Shown here: positions 6,944-8,973 of the stretch, one piece after another | How the letters are laid out: every line of letters begins with the position of its first letter | How positions within the stretch are numbered: position 1 is the stretch's first letter | NCBI GenBank assembly: GCA_964395915.1 | Contig: CAYNDB010000103.1 | Span: forward strand, 1 to 8,973 | Length of the DNA: 8,973 nt | Direction of reading: 5' to 3' | From: CAYNDB01 sp964395915 | Lineage (GTDB): Bacteria; Nitrospinota_A; UBA7883; JAJRTC01 | Translations under genes and position numbers: made by a program | Notes under the pieces: model-generated | Seen by the model: the letters and a program-made list of their open reading frames with translations, nothing else | Told to the model about the DNA's origin: nothing | Database searches by the model: none

Positions 6944-7315
6944 GTGAACCTTTCATTAATGGATAAAACATCTCTGTGTTATAATTCCGCCGTATCCAAG
7001 AAAGCGTTGGATACCGTGGTTCTCGATTTGCGCGGTCTTTCAGATGTGGCGGATGTTTTTATTATTACAAGCGCCACATCAAGGACGCATGCTCAGACGA
7101 TAGTAACTGCAATAGAAAAGAGCTTAAGAGCGCTAGGGATAAAGAACTATCACACGGAGGGATACAATCTTGCGAAATGGATCCTTATAGATTCGGGTGA
7201 TGTTATAGTCCATGTGTTCCAGCGTGAGGCAAGGGAATTTTACGGGCTCGAGCGACTTTGGGTTGACGCGGCGCCATATGCTCTTGATGACGCGATGGAA
7301 CATCAGGTCGTGTAA
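6944..7315 (+). CDS. rsfS: Ribosomal silencing factor RsfS (Iojap/DUF143 family)
   Basis: RsfS binds protein L14 on the large ribosomal subunit and blocks joining with the small subunit, lowering translation during starvation. The 123 residues match the family: VVLDLRGLSDVADVFIITSA (25-44), EGYNLAKWILIDSGDVIVHVF (72-92, the conserved Trp and GDV-VHVF), and EAREFYGLERLW (95-106). GTG at 6944 is chosen because AGGA at 6934-6937 lies 6 nt upstream. The in-frame ATG at 6959 has no good ribosome-binding site. It follows nadD by 14 nt, the usual partner gene. A TGTTATAAT extended -10 element lies inside the gene at 6977-6985. The next gene, dksA-like, also belongs to the starvation response. Confidence 0.95.
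   Translation: MNLSLMDKTSLCYNSAVSKKALDTVVLDLRGLSDVADVFIITSATSRTHAQTIVTAIEKSLRALGIKNYHTEGYNLAKWILIDSGDVIVHVFQREAREFYGLERLWVDAAPYALDDAMEHQVV
6977..6985 (+). promoter_or_regulatory. Candidate extended -10 element inside rsfS
   Basis: TGTTATAAT is a perfect match to the extended -10 pattern (TG-n-TATAAT). Extended -10 promoters can work with little -35 match, and none better than about TTAATG is visible at the right distance. Transcription would begin near 6992 and could drive the dksA-like and lapB-like genes independently of the trp promoter. It is a motif match inside coding sequence, so chance is quite possible. Confidence 0.25.
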
Positions 7316-7357
7316 ACAATTTTGCAACATAGGAAGTTTTAGCGAGGCTATTGAGTA

Positions 7358-7720
7358 ATGGAAAAAGAGAAAGTGGAGCATTTTCGCAAAGCGCTTTTGG
7401 AGCTTAGGGAGAAGATCGAGGGTGACTATGAGCGTACAGTGGAGTCGAGCACGGAAGAATTTGATGAGCGCGCGCCTGACCCAAACGATGAAGCGTCACG
7501 CACAATAAGCCGTCGGATACTCCTTGAGATAGGGGACAAAAGTCATAACGTCATAAAGCAGATAGACGACGCGTTGGAGCGTATTGAGTCTGGGAATTAT
7601 GGCGAGTGTGAGGAGTGTGAGGAAGATATACCTGAAAAAAGGTTGGAGCTTTTACCGTATGCCCGTTACTGCGTTGATTGCAAAGAGGCTCTGGAAAGGC
7701 AAGAAACGGAAAACGGTTGA
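7358..7720 (+). CDS. dksA: DksA/TraR-family zinc-finger transcription regulator
   Basis: DksA-type proteins insert a coiled coil into the secondary channel of RNA polymerase and, with ppGpp, reset promoter activity under starvation. This 120-residue protein has an N-terminal helix, a coiled-coil region with DPNDEAS at 41-47 at its tip, and a C-terminal finger with Cys84, Cys87, Cys105 and Cys108 in GECEEC...YCVDC. Asp41 and Asp44 match the tip aspartates that are essential in DksA, so it is likely active. It is shorter than the 151-residue E. coli protein, mainly at the N-terminus, and has the full four-cysteine zinc site. Short family members include TraR-like proteins, so dksA-like is the safest wording. 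The ATG has GAGG at 7344-7347 (10 nt away, rather far), and an in-frame TGA just upstream excludes an earlier start. The gap after rsfS is 42 nt. Confidence 0.9.
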   Translation: MEKEKVEHFRKALLELREKIEGDYERTVESSTEEFDERAPDPNDEASRTISRRILLEIGDKSHNVIKQIDDALERIESGNYGECEECEEDIPEKRLELLPYARYCVDCKEALERQETENG

Positions 7721-7726
7721 TTAACA

Positions 7727-8973
7727 ATGCCAATACGTCTGATAGTTCTCCTGCTGGCTGTTTTAGCTCTATTTCTTCATGTAACCTTCTATAATCCGGA
7801 AACCATACCTTTTTCCGTCTATTCCGGCTTGACTATCAACTTGCCGGTATCAATTTTAATGATGATGTCGTTTATAGTCGGCGTCGTATCTGTTTTCGTT
7901 CTTTATTTCTACGATACCATTGGGGCCGCGTTGAGCGGTTTTAAGCAATCGAGCGAGCAAAGGAGAAAAGAGAGGGTTCGAAGGTTCTATGAAGCTGGCT
8001 CTGAAAGGCTTTTGATGGAAAACAGACGAGCCGCTGAAAAGCTTTTCAGGAAAACTTTGGCCCATGACCCGGATAACGTACCCGCCCTTGTGGCTCTCGG
8101 CAAAATGCGCAGGGAGGAGGGCGCCGTACTGGAAGCCATCAAGCTTCATTCCCACGCCAAAGGCATCGACCCCAAGAGCCTTTCCGCGCTTCTTGAGCTT
8201 TCGGAAGACTATGTCGCCGCAGAGCAATATGTCAACGCTGTTTCGATTCTTAATCAAACGCGAGAGCTGGCAGGGCGCTCCATTCCGCCTCTTGAACAGA
8301 TCAGGAATATCTATATCAACGTGCGGAACTGGAAAGAAGCGCAGATAACCCAGAAAAAGATCATCGGGCTTTCCAAAGGTGAAAAAGCCCGAAAGGAAAA
8401 GCGGACAATGGCGGCGCTCCATTATGAAGACGCTTTGGAAGAGCTTGCCGATGGCAGACTGGAAGAAGCCAGAGCAGGGTTCAAGTCCACTATCAAGCTT
8501 GATAGTCAGTTTGTTCCGGCCTATCTTAAGCTTGCCGAAGTGGAGGACAAGCTGGGAAGACGCAAGGAGACAGTGAGCGCTCTTGAAAAGGGATTCAAAG
8601 CGACGAAGTCGATAATCATATTAAAAGCGTTGGAGACCCTCCTTTTCACCAGGGGTGAAGACGCGCGTGTTTTAGAAGAGCTTAAATGGGCGAAAAATAT
8701 TATGCCAAAAGAGGATGTCATCCGGCTTTTTCTTTCTATGGCATATATGCGTGTTGGCGATTACGATCTGGCGCGGCATGAGATGGAGTCTTTAAACGGC
8801 AGGCTCGAGAGCATGACCCTGTACTATCTTGTGGAGGGCAAAATCCGCCATAATGAAAATAATTTAGACCTTGCTTTGGGATCTTTGGATGACGCGTTGA
8901 ATCAGGAGATGTCCACATTTTTTCATTTCACATGCTCTTCGTGCAACCAGCTAAGCAAAGATTTTTCTGGCCG
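7727..8973 (+). CDS. lapB: LapA-like membrane domain fused to LapB-like TPR protein (3' end missing)
   Basis: The frame runs open for 415 codons off the right edge. Residues 4-21 and about 42-62 are two hydrophobic helices separated by a short loop (NPETIPFSVY...INLP), the layout of LapA/DUF1049 proteins. A charged linker (about 73-88) leads into tetratricopeptide-like helix pairs from about 85 to 395, for example RRAAEKLFRKTLAHDPDN and LEEARAGFKSTIKLD. It ends with FHFTCSSC (399-406), the first CxxC of a rubredoxin-like finger expected at the end of LapB; the second CxxC would be outside. In E. coli, LapB sits in the inner membrane and tunes lipopolysaccharide synthesis through FtsH-dependent breakdown of LpxC, with LapA as a separate partner. 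Here both parts seem to be one chain. The start lies 6 nt after the dksA-like stop, in the same frame, with no clear ribosome-binding site. A generic TPR protein is the main alternative. Confidence 0.8.
   Translation, partial: MPIRLIVLLLAVLALFLHVTFYNPETIPFSVYSGLTINLPVSILMMMSFIVGVVSVFVLYFYDTIGAALSGFKQSSEQRRKERVRRFYEAGSERLLMENRRAAEKLFRKTLAHDPDNVPALVALGKMRREEGAVLEAIKLHSHAKGIDPKSLSALLELSEDYVAAEQYVNAVSILNQTRELAGRSIPPLEQIRNIYINVRNWKEAQITQKKIIGLSKGEKARKEKRTMAALHYEDALEELADGRLEEARAGFKSTIKLDSQFVPAYLKLAEVEDKLGRRKETVSALEKGFKATKSIIILKALETLLFTRGEDARVLEELKWAKNIMPKEDVIRLFLSMAYMRVGDYDLARHEMESLNGRLESMTLYYLVEGKIRHNENNLDLALGSLDDALNQEMSTFFHFTCSSCNQLSKDFSG

Noticed and set aside
7856..8422. Minus-strand open frame of 188 codons and short plus-strand frames at 8064-8348 and 8379-8576
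   Set aside because: They overlap the long in-frame LapB-like gene, which has membrane helices, TPR-like repeats and a CxxC motif. The others show nothing recognisable.

Overview
The window reads as ordinary chromosomal DNA from a Gram-negative (diderm) bacterium of middling GC content. All supported genes are on the + strand and tightly packed. The diderm call rests mainly on the last gene, a LapA/LapB-type lipopolysaccharide-assembly protein, and on the DksA-type regulator before it. The protein sequences and the proB-proA-nadD-rsfS order would fit a deltaproteobacterium-like or Nitrospinota-like lineage, but the window alone cannot settle the taxon.

Region 1 (1-541) is the 3' end of a class II aldolase gene that starts upstream of the window. 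The conserved aldolase core ends near nt 300. After it come a cysteine-rich segment, a short linker and an amphipathic acidic helix. That helix resembles the encapsulation peptides that send enzymes into bacterial microcompartments. This is the most unusual feature here and suggests that microcompartment genes may lie just outside the left edge.

Region 2 (542-676) is the only sizeable gap (135 bp). It holds a GCAA-loop hairpin, a second hairpin option that excludes the first, a weak upstream promoter candidate and a stronger one (TTGATA-16-TAGAAT). The stronger one would start transcription 2-3 nt before the trpE start codon, giving an almost leaderless mRNA. No tryptophan-rich leader peptide is present.

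Region 3 (677-8973) looks like one long housekeeping operon: trpE, trpG, trpD, proB, proA, nadD, rsfS, a dksA-like gene and a lapA-lapB fusion cut by the right edge. Gaps between genes run from a 4-nt overlap to 42 nt, and no convincing terminator is visible inside. TrpE and TrpG make anthranilate from chorismate and glutamine, and TrpD adds the phosphoribosyl group. ProB and ProA carry out the first two committed steps of proline synthesis. NadD makes the dinucleotide precursor of NAD. RsfS silences ribosomes by blocking subunit joining. The DksA-like protein is expected to act on RNA polymerase, and the final protein probably controls lipopolysaccharide synthesis at the inner membrane. The trpC, trpF, trpB and trpA genes are not here and must lie elsewhere if the pathway is complete. 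No tRNA, rRNA, CRISPR array, insertion sequence or minus-strand gene was found.
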